A stretch of 64,000 nucleotides of DNA from Channallabes apus (taxonomy: Eukaryota; Chordata; Actinopteri; Siluriformes; Clariidae): NCBI GenBank assembly GCA_030522415.1, contig CM060113.1:3988967-4052966 (forward strand), given 5' to 3'. Numbering within the stretch: position 1 is the first letter of the stretch; each line of letters opens with the position of its first letter. The notes under the pieces were generated by a model that saw only the letters and a list, made by a program, of their open reading frames with translations, did no database searches and was not told the origin of the DNA. The position numbers and the translations under genes are program-made. Positions 32,396 through 43,610 of the stretch are shown here, one piece after another.

Positions 32396-34170
32396 CTTGT
32401 AAAAATTAAAATCAATTAAGATTCTTGATTTAATTCTTGATTTCTCCTTACGTATGTTGCCATTTTGGCTTGACCAATGGTAATATTAATGAGCTGGCAT
32501 ATGAAACTGTTTCTCCGGACATATTTAAAACTAAGAATAAAAAGCTGATGAGTTAAATCTACATGCAGTGGTAAAAAAAAGCATTTTAAAAGGTTAAACA
32601 AGGATGACAATCTGGAACAATGTATAAAAGCATGGAAAAGAGTTTCTACTGTATCTGTACACAAAAGGGGCATTCTTGCGTAATTTCTGTATTTAAAATA
32701 GAGATAAAAGTGTTTACAGAGACAATTCTATGTAAAATCTTCCATTGGAGGTCAGCAGACATTTTGGTTAATAGTGGTTTATACACTGCCCTCCACTCTG
32801 GTTTAATATCATTATTAAAACCCAGTTCAGTGCACCATGGGCGGGGGGGGGGGGGGTCTACCCTCCCATTCAGTTCTTTCTTGTTTAGGACCTTCACACA
32901 AGCATTGTACAGAACCATACCAGACACTGTCTCAAAGTTCATCTCTTCCTCACCCTAGTGCTCCAGGAGGGGGCCGCCGTTAACACGTCTAGGTCTGGGG
33001 TTATAACCAGCTGTGGAAAGGGTCCTTCTTCTGTAAAACTGGTTCCGTTTCTTGTGTATTCCATCAGCTGAACTCGTAGACGCTGTTTGTCTGCTTACAA
33101 ATTTCTGGCCTCTGATATGAGATCCCCTGATTCTGATCGCACAGCATGTATGATTCTTTTCCATCCATTTTTTTGTTCCAGAACAATAAAGAACTTGGAA
33201 GGAGCATCCATTTCAGGGGTGTGTTTAAAGCGTGAGCGGACCAGCATTTTGGTTTTTGAGGGTTTCAATATTTTCTCGACTTTCTGTGGTCTCCAAACAC
33301 TGGAGTTCCTCTATTTCGGTCTGTAGAGCTCTCATTGATCTAACAATGTCTTATGTGACATTGAGAGTGTACTGTTGACAAAAACCTTCATTTGTGACTG
33401 CGTTTTGTGATTTAAGACTAGCCTAGATAGTTAAAAGATTCAATAAAATTAGCATCTTCTAAAAGTACAGTGTTAAAATGCCAGTAAGGACTCTTAGGTT
33501 TTAGGTTTTTTCTACTGACTGTACACTGCAACATGCTATGATCGGAGATGCCTACTGGGGCAATAAAACCTTTCGTAAAAGAAGACAGTTGATGTTTAAA
33601 ACAATAAAATCGATTGAGTCTTGCCAGAGAGAGCGTGTTATCTATGGAATGGGCCCAGGTGTACTGTCTTTGTTTTGTGTTTAAGTTTCTCCATACTCAT
33701 ATCACTTAAGTCCTTGGCCTCTATCATTTCCCGCATGCGTTACGGGAGGCCATGTGAGGTTCTTTATGGTTTCTGTCCAGGTTGTCGTTTATGCAGTTAA
33801 AATCCCCACCCAGAATTAAAATATCAGCAGAGTTACAGTCATAAATGACGTTGTTTAATTTGTCTAAAAACATCATCCTCTCTGCCTTGGTTGGAGTGTA
33901 CACACAAATAAAGACAAAGGCTTTGTTCATAAGAAGTTTTCACTTTTATAAAAGCCTCCCATTTAAAAATTCTTCTATTGTATAAGAGTTACATAGAAAA
34001 TTGCAAGCAAGGAGCAGTGCGACTCCACCACTCAGTGGTGTATATTGGCTCAGAATTGCGAGTCCATCCCACTGTTTTGACCAGTCGGCAGCGTGTCGCT
34101 GTGTGTCTCTTGAAGTAGAGCCACATCTGTTATATTGCACTTTCAGCTGCATAACACACATGATATTATA
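32396..34170 (-). pseudogene. Tx1/L1-like LINE ORF2 fossil, RT deleted
   Basis: On the minus strand from 34170 downward, segments keep the order of an L1/Tx1 ORF2. Apurinic-type endonuclease: VFICVYTPTKAER and ILGGDFNCINDNLDRNH at 33724-33930, then SPYWHFNTVLLEDANF near 33440-33500, where Tx1 endonucleases end. Linker: EMDAPSKFFIVLEQKNG near 33170-33220. C-terminal domain: WRAVYKPLLTKMSADLQWKI and CPFC...HAFIHC (zinc-knuckle-like) between 32942 and 32590. The reverse transcriptase that should lie between linker and C-terminus is absent; the join is near 32945-32960. Frameshifts are many. The 3' end continues beyond the nested gypsy element at 27058-27233. Confidence 0.8.
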
Positions 34171-34195
34171 TAATTTCTATCTGTTATCACCCAAA

Positions 34196-34256
34196 TGAGG
34201 ATGAGACAATGACCATTGTTAAAAGCGCTATATAAATAAAATTTAATTGAATTGAG
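34196..34256 (+). repeat. LINE-type 3' tail fragment
   Basis: AAAGCGCTATATAAATAAAATTTAATTGAATTG is a very common ending of fish LINEs and their SINE partners; nothing further upstream is identified. Confidence 0.5.
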
Positions 34257-34374
34257 CTTGCAAAGGTGTATAGATACTGTAAGAATACTGTGTATATATA
34301 TACACTCATCTAAACGATTATTCAGAACACCTGTTCAATTTCTCATTAAGGCAATTATCTAATCAACCAATCAC

Positions 34375-34620
34375 ATGGCAGTTGCTTCAATGCATTTAGG
34401 GGTGTGGTCCTGGTCAAGACAATCTCCTGAACTGAATGTCAGAATTGGAAAGAAAGTATTTCACAATCTGCTCAGTTACTGGGCTTTTTGCGCACAACCA
34501 TTTCTAGGCTTTACAAACAATGGTGTGAAAAGGGAAAAACATCCAGTAAGCGGCAGTCTTGTGGGCGAAAATGCCTTGTTGATGCTAGAGGTCAGAGGAG
34601 AATTGGCCGACTGATTCAAG
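34375..34620 (+). pseudogene. Tc1 transposase, N-terminal remnant
   Basis: Frame 34375-34614 with KKVFHNLLSYW and KREKHPVSGSLVGENALL corresponds to the helix-turn-helix DNA-binding region, with frameshifts relative to family members. It ends where the MITE is inserted. Confidence 0.6.
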
Positions 34621-34630
34621 CTATTTAATG

Positions 34631-35200
34631 GCGCTTTTCCACTGCATAGTACGACACGACACGGTTCAGTTCTACTCACTTTTGGGGGGTTTTCCACTGG
34701 GAACAGTACATAGTACCTGGTCCTTTTTTCAGTACCACCTCAGCCGAGGTTCCAAGCACGCCAAACCGTTACCAAAACGTGACGTGTAAACACGCTGGTC
34801 ACTGATTAGCCGGAGAAAATCGTCATTACTGCGTCACCGAACTTGCGACACAAGACACAACAGAACCGCTATATTTAGAACAGCCAGAGAAGGATCGCAC
34901 GCACCTTTTTGTATTAACCGTCGGCCTCTTTTGAAACAAACTCCTTCGTCTCGCTGTTAAAAACATCCACATGCCGAGAATGAAGAACACCATGCCGTCG
35001 ATATGCTCCATTGTTGTGTGTTTGTTTGTGGCGCGTTTACGATGACTTCACGGCAGTAGCGCTGCCGCGCGCGTGAGTAATCCCGCCCACGCTAAAGAGT
35101 TACTACACTGCAGTGGAAGAGCAAACCGAGCCAAACCGCGCCGAACCGAAGTGAGTTGAACTGAACCGTGTCGTGCCGTTCTATGCAGTGGAAAAGAGGC
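34631..35200. mobile_element. MITE inserted in Tc1
   Basis: 570 bp, with imperfect terminal inverted repeats of about 50 bp: TTTTCCACTGCATAG.ACG.CACGACACGGTT at 34636 onward and its inverse at 35147-35196. No coding. The Tc1 sequence resumes with ACCACTCGTTACAACCGAGG. The target duplication is not clean, so the exact borders and superfamily are undecided. Confidence 0.8.
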
Positions 35201-35955
35201 ATAAGAAAAAACCACTCGTTACAACCGAGGTATACAGGAAAGCATTTGTGAAGCCACAACACGGACAACCTTGAGGCGGATGGGATACAAGAGCAGAAGA
35301 CCCCACCGGGTACCACTCATCTCCACTACAAATAGGAAAAAGAGGCTACAATTTGCACAAGCTCACCAAAATTGGACAGTTGAAGACTGGAAAAATGTTG
35401 CCTGGTCTGATGAGTCTCGATTTCTGTTGAGACACTCAAATGGTAGAGTCAGAATTTGGTGTAAACAGAATGAGAACATGGATCCATCATGCCTTGTTAC
35501 CACTGTGCAGGCTGGTGGTGGTGGTGTAATTGTGTGGGGGATGTTTTCTTGGCACACTTTAGGCCACAGCCTACCTGAGCATTGTTTCTGACCATGTCCA
35601 TCCCTTTATGACCACCATGTACACATCCTCTGATGGCTACTTCCAGCAGGATAATGCACCATGTCACAAAGCTGAAATCATTTCAAATTGGTTTCTTGAA
35701 CATGACAATGAGTTCACTGTACTAAAATGGCCCCCACAGTCACCTGATCTCAACCCAATAGAGCATCTTTGGGATGCGGTGGAACGGGAGCTTTGTGCCC
35801 TAGATGTGCATCCCACAAATCTCCATCAACTGCAAGATGCTCTCCTATCAATATGGGCCAACATTTCTAAAGAATGCTTTCAGCACCTTGTTGAATCACT
35901 GACAAGTAGAATTAATGCAGTTCTGAAGGCGAAAGGGAGTCAAACATCATATTAG
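35201..35955 (+). pseudogene. Tc1 transposase, catalytic part
   Basis: Frames 35271-35591 and 35608-35955 give most of a Tc1 DDE domain: RRMGYKSRRPHRVPLIS (end of the DNA-binding part), VAWSDESRFLLR with the first catalytic Asp, VIVWGMFSWHTLGH, then GYFQQDNAPCHKA with the second Asp, and [12 protein letters not shown] with the catalytic Glu. A small deletion shifts the frame between the two pieces near 35566-35608. The enzyme would cut and paste its element; this copy cannot make an intact protein. Confidence 0.88.
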
Positions 35956-35989
35956 TATGGGGTTCCTAATAATCCTTTAGGTGAGTGTA

Positions 35990-36218
35990 TATAAAGCCAA
36001 AAGATGTATTAAATGGCAAAAATTAAAATAAAAAGAAAGTTGGCAAGACACCAATCGGTCTCATGCTCTTGCTTCCCTGCCTCCCCACGCCTGTGCTGAG
36101 TGAGAGCGAGAGCGAGAGAGAGAGAGATAGATGAAGAAAAACAGGGCAGGGGTCAAGTAAATGGCATTGGGAACTGCAAGAGAGAAAGAGAAATAGACAA
36201 ATAGCAAGAGGCAAGGTG

Positions 36219-36256
<38 letters not shown>

Positions 36257-36423
36257 AATCAGATCATTTTCACCAAACCACATGACACTATAATTTAAAT
36301 GTGCTTAAATCTTATTTTGGAAAGAGTACCATGGTAGAATCAGTTAAAGACTCTCAAACTCTTGTCTGATTAGCAACTTCAGAATTTATAAGGTGTTTTG
36401 TAATTTCTGTAACTATGTGTAAC

Positions 36424-36474
<51 letters not shown>

Positions 36475-36475
36475 T
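35990..36475. repeat. Simple repeats: (GA)n, (GATA)n, (TAA)n
   Basis: (GA)n near 36103-36127, (GATA)n at 36220-36256 and (TAA)n at 36426-36475, with unassigned sequence between. The LSLSLS and YYYY frames are composition artefacts. Confidence 0.85.
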
Positions 36476-36605
36476 GCCCTGCGATGGATTGGCGCCCTGT
36501 CCAGGGTGTACCCCGCCGAGTGCCCGAAGTCTCCTGGGATAGGCTCCAGGTCCCCCGCGACCCTGAACACAGGATTTAGCGGTATAGAAAATGAATGAAT
36601 GAATG
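36476..36605 (+). repeat. V-SINE 3' fragment within (TAA)n
   Basis: CCCTGCGATGGATTGG through GGGATAGGCTCCAGGTCCCC to the (GAAT)n tail; the tRNA head and core are missing. (TAA)n flanks both sides, so a 5'-truncated insertion into the microsatellite is likely. Confidence 0.9.
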
Positions 36606-37370
36606 AATAATAATAATAATAATAAGTTACTAAAGTTACAATGTATTTAACAACGTAAGTCAGGTCACAGAGCTCCCAAAGCTCCAGCTTCTCAGATTAA
36701 TTTTTTCTAACTATCTCTAACTCTGTGCATTTCACTTTTTCTCCAAACAGTTTCAGTGTCTGTGTTAATTATCTACTGCTGAGCCACGCCCATCCAAAGA
36801 TCAGCAGTTGCGTAACAAGCCCAGGGGCAGGGGCTCTTCTTATATGAGGAAATATTTGTGGGAATATAATTGACATGTTTAAGACCTAGCCAAAATTAAA
36901 ATGCAATAAAGAGTTGTTGTTGTTGTTGATATTGTTCCTGTTTTTCACCAGAGACCTAAAAAGTGCATTAAGCATAATAGGTGCCTGCTGAACACCATAA
37001 TAAAGTTTGCAGTTTCATATACTATGTTTCAAACTTGTTTAAGAGTTTGACTTGAAGCACTTGGTGTACAAGGATGTTTGTCAAGTATGTTTGTCTGGGC
37101 ATTTGCAATAGCAGTCTCGTCATGTTTATTAAGGTCAATGTTAAACGTTAAACCAACGTTAAATTTCTCAGTAAGTCCACATATATCACCCTCTCTCTAA
37201 CGATCAAACTACCTTAATTAGCCACAAATACCTACCCCTACATCCACCCCTCAATCAATGCTAACTCCTGTATAAGGAATGTACCCTTCCTGATCTTTCC
37301 TTTTTATTTCTAATTGTACTACCTAGAAAAAAAGCTCTCACAAATGTGCAGCATTATATATATATATACA

Positions 37371-37427
<57 letters not shown>

Positions 37428-37635
37428 GTAATGATCTTGACAAATTCCATAGGGAATATAATATTTGCTGTATGAAGCAATGCAACTGAATCTCATATGA
37501 ATTTAAAACTGCAAACTCAAACTCTTTTGCGTTTATATGAATTTCATGAATTCATATTCAAGTAATGATGAAGCTGTAACTGTTCAGTAGAAATACTACT
37601 ACTCCTACTGCTAGTACAACAACTACTACTACTAC

Positions 37636-37666
<31 letters not shown>

Positions 37667-38130
37667 CTTTCAGATGTTTAGTTGTTTTACTTCTATTTTT
37701 AAGAATCCTTTTTCTATCTAGTATATATATTTTTTTGGTACAAATGTGGATTACAGCTTCAGTCCGTAGCTAATTCTCTGTCCCATTATGAAAATCCGCT
37801 TTCTCTCACGTTGTGACTTGTTTCAGCAAATGGTAACACTGTCTAACCAAACCACTCCATCCATTTCAAAACATCTTCCATATTCTTTAATTATTTAATT
37901 TTAATGAATTAATGTATTTCTTTTTATTTTGTTATTTCTGCATAATAATCCGCACTTGCAGAAAGCCTAGCCAAAAGTTTCACTTGAAGAGTTTTCTTGA
38001 AGAAATCAATCGTTGGCTTTTCAAACCGTTCATTGATGTTCAAAGTCATTTCACATTGTTCAGTTAAAAAAATCCTGTTTGCTCTGAAAAGAAGAAAGAG
38101 CTCAGTGTGTTGAGGCCGTTATGTAAGTTG
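36606..38130. other. Non-coding AT-rich DNA with simple repeats
   Basis: No gene. (TA)n at about 37355-37422, and mixed ACT/TAA trinucleotides at 37600-37662. The remainder is unassigned. Confidence 0.6.
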
Positions 38131-38139
38131 TAAAGTAGC

Positions 38140-38290
38140 AGGCTGTGAAAAGCGGGATCCCTCAAGGATCAATTACCGGTCCATTACAGTTTCTACCATT
38201 TACATCAACAATGTCGGAAACAAGATGTTAAACAACTGCATGCTTGTTTAGTAATATTGTGTCTGCATAATTGCAACAAAGCAATAATTT
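38140..38290 (+). pseudogene. LINE reverse transcriptase remnant (L2/Rex-like)
   Basis: SGIPQGSITGPLQFL, then after a one-base shift LYINNVGNKMLNNC, matches the RT block IPQGS-LGPLLF...YIN that precedes the YADD box in L2/Rex-type LINEs. The YADD box itself is decayed. About 150 bp survive. Confidence 0.65.
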
Positions 38291-38516
38291 TTCCTCACTT
38301 GTAATCAGTAATTAACGGCAACCAGCCTTCAAATGTTCAGGGGAAAAAATACAGCAACAATTGCACAGTTCTAGTTTGCATACAGTAATTTTCACTTCAG
38401 GAAAGAAAATTAGGTAAGAGAAAATAAGTTTTCTTATTTTTTTCTTCAGGGGTTGAACATGCTTTTCTTTTTTTATTCATTCATCAGTAAGCATTTTTCT
38501 TTTTATTTATTAATAT

Positions 38517-38640
38517 TTCAGGGTCAGGGTTGATTTGGAACCTATCCCAAGAAAACTGGGCATGAAACAGGAATACACCCTGGATAAGACACCTGTCTAT
38601 CACATTGCTCCACACGTTTACTGTAATCACACATGTGTTC
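38517..38640 (-). repeat. Diverged V-SINE/LINE tail fragment
   Basis: TTCAGGGTC.GGG...GAACCTATCCCA.G and ACACCCTGGATAAG match the V-SINE 3' region on the minus strand, with many substitutions. Confidence 0.5.
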
Positions 38641-38835
38641 ACACCTTAGACCTATTTAGTTTCATAAATCCACCAACCAGAAAGTTTTAGTGAGGTTAGA
38701 GGATAACAGAGAACATGAAAAAAGCTTATGTGGTACTCCACAAAGACAGTAATCCATCTGGATCAAACTGGAGACTCTGGAGGTGTGAGGAAGCAATGGT
38801 ACCCTCGACTTATCACCACCAGCCCACCTATTTTT

Positions 38836-38837
<2 letters not shown>

Positions 38838-38898
<61 letters not shown>
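38838..38898. repeat. (GT)n microsatellite
   Basis: About 30 GT units, directly followed by a perfect 16-bp inverted repeat (38899-38940). Confidence 0.95.
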
Positions 38899-38899
<1 letters not shown>

Positions 38900-38940
38900 T
38901 TGAGAGCTGGAATGACCTGGTGAACATTCCAGCTCTCAAG
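38899..38940. repeat. Perfect 16-bp inverted repeat
   Basis: CTTGAGAGCTGGAATG (38899-38914) and CATTCCAGCTCTCAAG (38925-38940) are exact reverse complements around a ten-base loop. It abuts the (GT)n array. Confidence 0.9.
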
Positions 38941-39239
38941 CAATTCTATCACAATGAAATCAAAGCTTGAAGTGGTAGTACATTTCCACTGTCTAAAATG
39001 TGTATTATTTAATGTTCTCTTTCTGGATCCTCCTCAGCTTCATCTATTTTATCAATTAGAGATTAAAGAAATGTTGCTGTGAAAAAAATCATGCTGTGAC
39101 AATCCAGGACATCACAGTAGGGTGTTATCTGCATAGTACTTCACCATACAATACAAGAAAACAGCAGGAGTCCTAGCCTTGAATTATTTATTTAAAAAAC
39201 TTGAAATATACAGATATATCCAATTAATTATTGTGTATA
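38941..39239. other. Non-coding, nothing recognised
   Basis: Complex sequence between the hairpin and a Tc1 relic; no coding or repeat similarity seen. Confidence 0.5.
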
Positions 39240-39725
39240 TATATATATAAGTTTTGCTGAAGGCATCCAAAAAACTGCATGAATCTCCTTTGAACAGTTG
39301 ATATTGAGATGTTTCTGCTACTTCTGCTCTGTAAAGACTTCATAACGCCTCTAATCTGAGCTGCTGTTAATTGGTCATTTTTCAGGCTGATAACTCTAAA
39401 TGAACTTCTCGTCTGCAGCAGAGGGAGGTTTTGGTCTCGGCCTCCTGGGACGGCCTTCATGAGAGACAGTTTCATTATGGTGCTGGACGGATTTTGCAAA
39501 TGCACTTGACACAATACTGTTCTTGCAGGAACTATTACAGAAAGGCCGACCTCTGTGTCTTAAAATAACAACTAACTGGTGTTTTTCTTGTTGTTACATA
39601 ATTACCTAATTTCATATGTGTTATTTTATAGTTTTGAAATCCACAATATTGTTGTAGAATGTAGAAAATAAATCACTAAACAAAAACAAAGAAATTTGCA
39701 AGTTATCTAAAACTTTTGAACGGTG

Positions 39726-39726
<1 letters not shown>
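39240..39726 (-). pseudogene. Tc1 transposon 5' remnant
   Basis: On the minus strand, VPGGRDQNLPLL, LKNDQLTAAQIRGVMKSLQS and ISISTVQRRF are the N-terminal DNA-binding part of a Tc1 transposase (39240-39480). The sequence leading to 39726 (AAAACTTTTGAACGGTGGTGTA) resembles a Tc1 terminal end beside TA repeats. The DDE domain is missing. Confidence 0.65.

Positions 39727-39780
<54 letters not shown>
39727..39780. repeat. (TA)n microsatellite
   Basis: About 26 TA units between the Tc1 end and a V-SINE; further TA units follow the SINE at 40164-40174. Confidence 0.95.
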
Positions 39781-39781
<1 letters not shown>

Positions 39782-40163
39782 TTTCATTCATTCATTCATT
39801 TTCTATACCGCTTAATCCTGTGTTCAGGGTCGCGGGGGACCTGGAGCCTATCCCAGGAGACTTCGGGCACTAGGCAGGGTACACCCTGGACAGGGTGCCA
39901 ATCCATCGCAGGGCACACACACATACACACACTCACACACCCAATCACACACTATGGGCAATTTAGGAACGCCAATTAGCCTAACCTGCATATCTTTAGA
40001 CTGTGGGAGGAAACCGGAGCACCCGGAGGAAACCCACCAAGCACGGGGAGAACATGCAAACTCCATGCACACAGAGACGGGAATCGAGCCTGGCCGGGGA
40101 ATCGAACCCAGACCCTGGAGGTGCAAGGCGACAGTGCTAACCACTACACCACCGTGCCGCCCT
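39781..40163 (-). mobile_element. Full-length V-SINE (minus strand)
   Basis: Complete from the (CATT)n tail to the tRNA-like head (CCACTACACCACCGTGCCGCC). TA repeats on both sides show insertion into the TA array, and these units serve as target duplication. Closely similar to the copy at 26052-26421. Confidence 0.93.
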
Positions 40164-40599
40164 ATATATATATATTTATTTATTTTAATTTATTTTATTT
40201 TTATTTTACTATGTATGTGAACTGGATGGACAGAACACACAGGAAGCAGATGTCAATGTCTCAACAACCATTCTTTAAAGAAAATTTTAAACAGCAAAGT
40301 ATGCAGGTCTTAGTAAAACAGTAAGTTAAATGGAAGTGCAGGCTTTAAAGACATCTCTGTGATTGTCATGGTTCTATGGGTTGAGTCTCAGCAGGTGCGG
40401 TGTCTTCAGTGTGATGTTGTGAGAGGGCTTCTGCGTTTCTGTGTTGTGCTCCATACCTGTTAACCACAAAATATGAGAAGTCCTGCATAGATAGAAACTA
40501 CTTTGTTATTTAGCCCCAAAAAGGTATGTGTCTGCTTTTTCATCGTTAGGCGTGGGTATGAATGGACGAGCTGCATTTTTTTTTTCTGTCACACCCAAT
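40164..40599. other. Non-coding, nothing recognised
   Basis: TA and ATTT repeats up to about 40200, then unassigned sequence. Confidence 0.5.
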
Positions 40600-42120
40600 C
40601 TAATACCATAGGTTCTGTGTCTCGGTCAGCCCCAAATGGCACCTCCAGGGACTAGCCATGCACCCTGCTTCGCAGATCACTCAAGATCTGTCTAAGAATA
40701 CTGCTGATGATCCTCCCAGCTCCACGAGTGGATCACCACTTCATCAAGATATGCAGCAGCATAAAGGTGGTGGGATTTTAGCATAATGCCAATAAGCAGC
40801 TGGAATGTAGCTGAGGTGCTGTGGAGACTGAAGAGTAAGACCTGGTATTGCCAGTTGCTGTGCTCATTGGAAAACACAGTCTTGGTTTTGGCATCTGGCA
40901 TAAGGGCCACCTGCCAATAGTCCTTTGTCAGGTCGAGCGTGGAGATAAAATCAGGCCTTTTTCAAATTTTCCAAGAGATCATCCACTAGATTTTGTGTTG
41001 ATCCATTAGAAGTCTTTACACTGGAAGCTTGATATGGGCATAACTCTGGAAAGCATTTTAATGTCATGGCCCACTGAGTGGGCATCAGGTCCTCTCCTTG
41101 ATGAACAAGATTAAGGCTTTCCTCTGTGGCAGAAAGAGAGGAAAGGGCTGAGGAGCAAGGTACAGTATTGGTTCAATTCACTGTTAAGTAAACTGTTAAG
41201 TAAATTAATCTGGTACAGCTCAGTGCATTTGCACTTACCTGACTGTTGCAGTCGATAGTTTTCCGCATACAGTATGCTTTTATACAATAGGGAGAACTTT
41301 GTTAATGAAGTTCTTTGACATACTCAATAACAGATCATCCATTGAAGTAATGGCTACTCCTTTCAAGCTTCCTTACTTACATCTCTCTACAACCTCCGCA
41401 TGGAGCCCCAAACAGTGAAAACTGTGCTTCATTTTTTCAATGGTTTTGTTCATTCCCAGGTGGCTCCAAAATGGTGTGAAGTGTGCCAGGTGCATCGAGG
41501 TGTCAACTTTGGCCTGTGGGTCCACCAAGAGATCAACATCAGTACCACGACAATTGGTGTGATAATGTAACAGTTTATTCCTAAGAAAAAATGGATAGCT
41601 GCTCGGGGGTACAAGGCCGCTCCAACTTCACCCTCAATTATTACCACCAGTTTCCAGCAGTGTTTGAGTCACAGATCCTTGTGTTGTAGCTGTGCCAAGC
41701 TGTCATCCTTTGTCACCTGCTGAGACAGTGAGACATATGGGTTAGAGGGATCATTACCTTGGAGGGATGCCTCATCTTCAGTGTTAGCGTCACCACCATC
41801 AGTAGATGGTTGCACCAACCACTCCAGATGTGTTGCAGCAGCCTTCCTCCAGCTCAAGCGTCACACTTTGGGTTTCCTCTGTGCGGCATTAGCTCGTTCA
41901 GGTTGCAAACCAGGCCAGTCATGACCTAAAAGTATGGGCACAGGCAGCTCATGGATTGTGCCATCTTTGAGATTACATTACATTTACCCAGGTGGTCCTT
42001 AACCATGATGTGCACGGAGGGTGTCTCCAGCCGATCATAAAACCACTTGTGAAACTCCATGTACTCCATGTAACAGCTTGTGCTCGAAAGTCTCAGTTTT
42101 AAGCAAGATGTAGAAATGTT
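40600..42120 (-). pseudogene. Ty3/gypsy pol fossil A
   Basis: Minus-strand remnants in pol order: LPVPILLGHDWPGL near 41900-41950 (end of the protease region), then reverse transcriptase MALMPDAKTKTVFSNEHSNW, QYQVLLFSLHSTSATFQLL and AAAYLDEVVIHS at 40692-40910, where the YxDD box has become YLDE. There are many stops and frameshifts. The same family occurs at 57061-58180; neither belongs to the young chromovirus. Confidence 0.75.
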
Positions 42121-42136
42121 GTTTCACTTCATCGTA

Positions 42137-42255
42137 GCGGTATGAGGAACATTACATTCACGGTGAGGCCAGCCCTCAATGCTCAGCTGAAGAAGCAACT
42201 CGTGCAAATCTGTGAAACGCTGAAAGCCGAGATTACTGACCTGCCTCCAGCCCAG
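42137..42255 (+). other. Candidate orphan exon
   Basis: A 119-bp complex stretch with a possible acceptor (TTTCACTTCATCGTAG) before it and a strong donor (CAG/GTGAGT) after it. One frame is open from the ATG at 42142 to the donor and reads as an ordinary soluble protein segment (TVRPALNAQLKKQLVQ, CETLKAEITDLPPAQ). I do not recognise the protein. It could be a host exon, a captured gene fragment or chance. Confidence 0.3.
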
Positions 42256-42354
42256 GTGAGTTTGACGGGTCACCCCCTTGTTAGTTGCACTCTGTTACAC
42301 GGTGTGAGCAGTGTCAGTGTGAGATGCGCCTGCATTGAGTGGCCCTTAGTCACA

Positions 42355-42355
<1 letters not shown>

Positions 42356-42385
<30 letters not shown>

Positions 42386-42740
42386 CAGCCAGATTTTGTT
42401 ACAGCATCACACAAATCTGGCTGGACACAATTAAATTAAACTTTGCCAGTCCTTCAATATCTGCCTAATGTTAATCCTGTGCCATAAATTTAATCAAAAT
42501 GAGTAGAATGGGAAGTTATGAGCAGTTATGTGACAAATTATAAATCAGAAGTTTTGACAGTACACTGTCAAATTGTGTCAAAAATTGTGGGCTCATCTTA
42601 AATCGACTGCTGGACAGAATGTATATAAATTTTTGCAGTACTTAGATATCTGCCTAAAGCTTAACCTGGACAATAAATAAATAGACAATTTTGAGTAAAA
42701 GCAATGTTATGAACAGTTATGTGCAGATTTAATAATCTAC
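42356..42740. repeat. (CTGT)n and a diverged 190-bp tandem dimer
   Basis: (CTGT)n at 42356-42386. A 190-bp period follows: CTGGACA at 42421 and 42610, ATATCTGCCTAA at 42457 and 42646, and GTTATGA.CAGTTATGTG at 42515 and 42706. The two copies differ at many sites, so the duplication is old. Confidence 0.7.
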
Positions 42741-43482
42741 TTTTAAATAAGCTACTAATAATCACAAACAAACACCTGCAGCAATAGCTAAACTGAATAT
42801 TTTACTGAAATTAGTTAATATTTTCCTCTCTGAAATAACAGCGCTGTTTTAAATAGTACAGGTATACAGTAAGTGAATTTTAATTCTCTGGAGTCATTTT
42901 AAGAACAAAACTCAATCTTGACTAGATTTATTTCTATGTATTAATAAGTTAGACAGAGAGTTCTGCCATACAGAAAAACAGACAGACATGTACGTGGGCT
43001 TCAACCTGAAATAATAATAATATCACTGATTACATTAAAGCATCAGATTATTTTTAGCTTTAACCTTTTAACTATGTCTACAAACTCTTCTCCCATCATA
43101 TGTAAAAAAAATAATAAATTTGTACCTAAATTAGCAAAAAAATTCCACAAACTAAAAAAGAAATGCACATAAAATACCGCAAACTCAAAATACAGCTTCT
43201 CTATATACACATTTTAATATGTATGAATTATCCAAAATGTGGAATTAATTGTATCTCATTAAAAAAAAAATCTAAACTTTATATTACCCTTCGAAATTCA
43301 ATTCTTTTATATTTATCTGTATATTGTACTTTTTTTTTATTGTATCATTTGTTTAAATTCTTCTCTGATTTAGACTGGAATTGCTCCAATCTTCCCTATG
43401 AGTCTGTGAATACTTGCCACATCTGGAGAGATATCTGTCATTTCGCATGGGGTTGGGTTGCCAGCTTGACACCTGATTGTAT
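42741..43482. other. Non-coding AT-rich DNA
   Basis: No gene. The 107-codon frame 43163-43486 is AT-rich and without family signature. Confidence 0.55.
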
Positions 43483-43610
43483 CTGAGTAGTTGAGGGTGA
43501 AGGACACTTGCTCAAGCCCAGTGGCAGCCTAGAGACATTGGGGCTCCTAACGGCGAGACCCTCCGATCAGAAGTCAAACACCTTAATCACTGGACTACCC
43601 CTACCACCTT
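43483..43610 (-). repeat. Diverged tRNA-derived SINE (minus strand)
   Basis: TCTGAGTAGTTGAGGGTGAA, CTTGCTCAAGCCCA and the reverse-complemented A-box part TTAATCACTGGACTACCCCT match the family at 20855-21060. Confidence 0.65.

Larger units (their letters stand above)
34301..35989 (+). mobile_element. Tc1-like transposon with nested MITE
   Basis: Terminal repeats TACACTCATCTAAACGATTA (34301-34320) and the inverse TAATCCTTTAGGTGAGTGTA at the right end (to 35989), bounded by TA-rich sequence as expected for TA-targeting Tc1/mariner. The transposase is in pieces: an N-terminal remnant before and the catalytic part after a 570-bp MITE (34631-35200). A short deletion near 35566 joins HTLGH directly to SLPEH. 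Confidence 0.9.
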
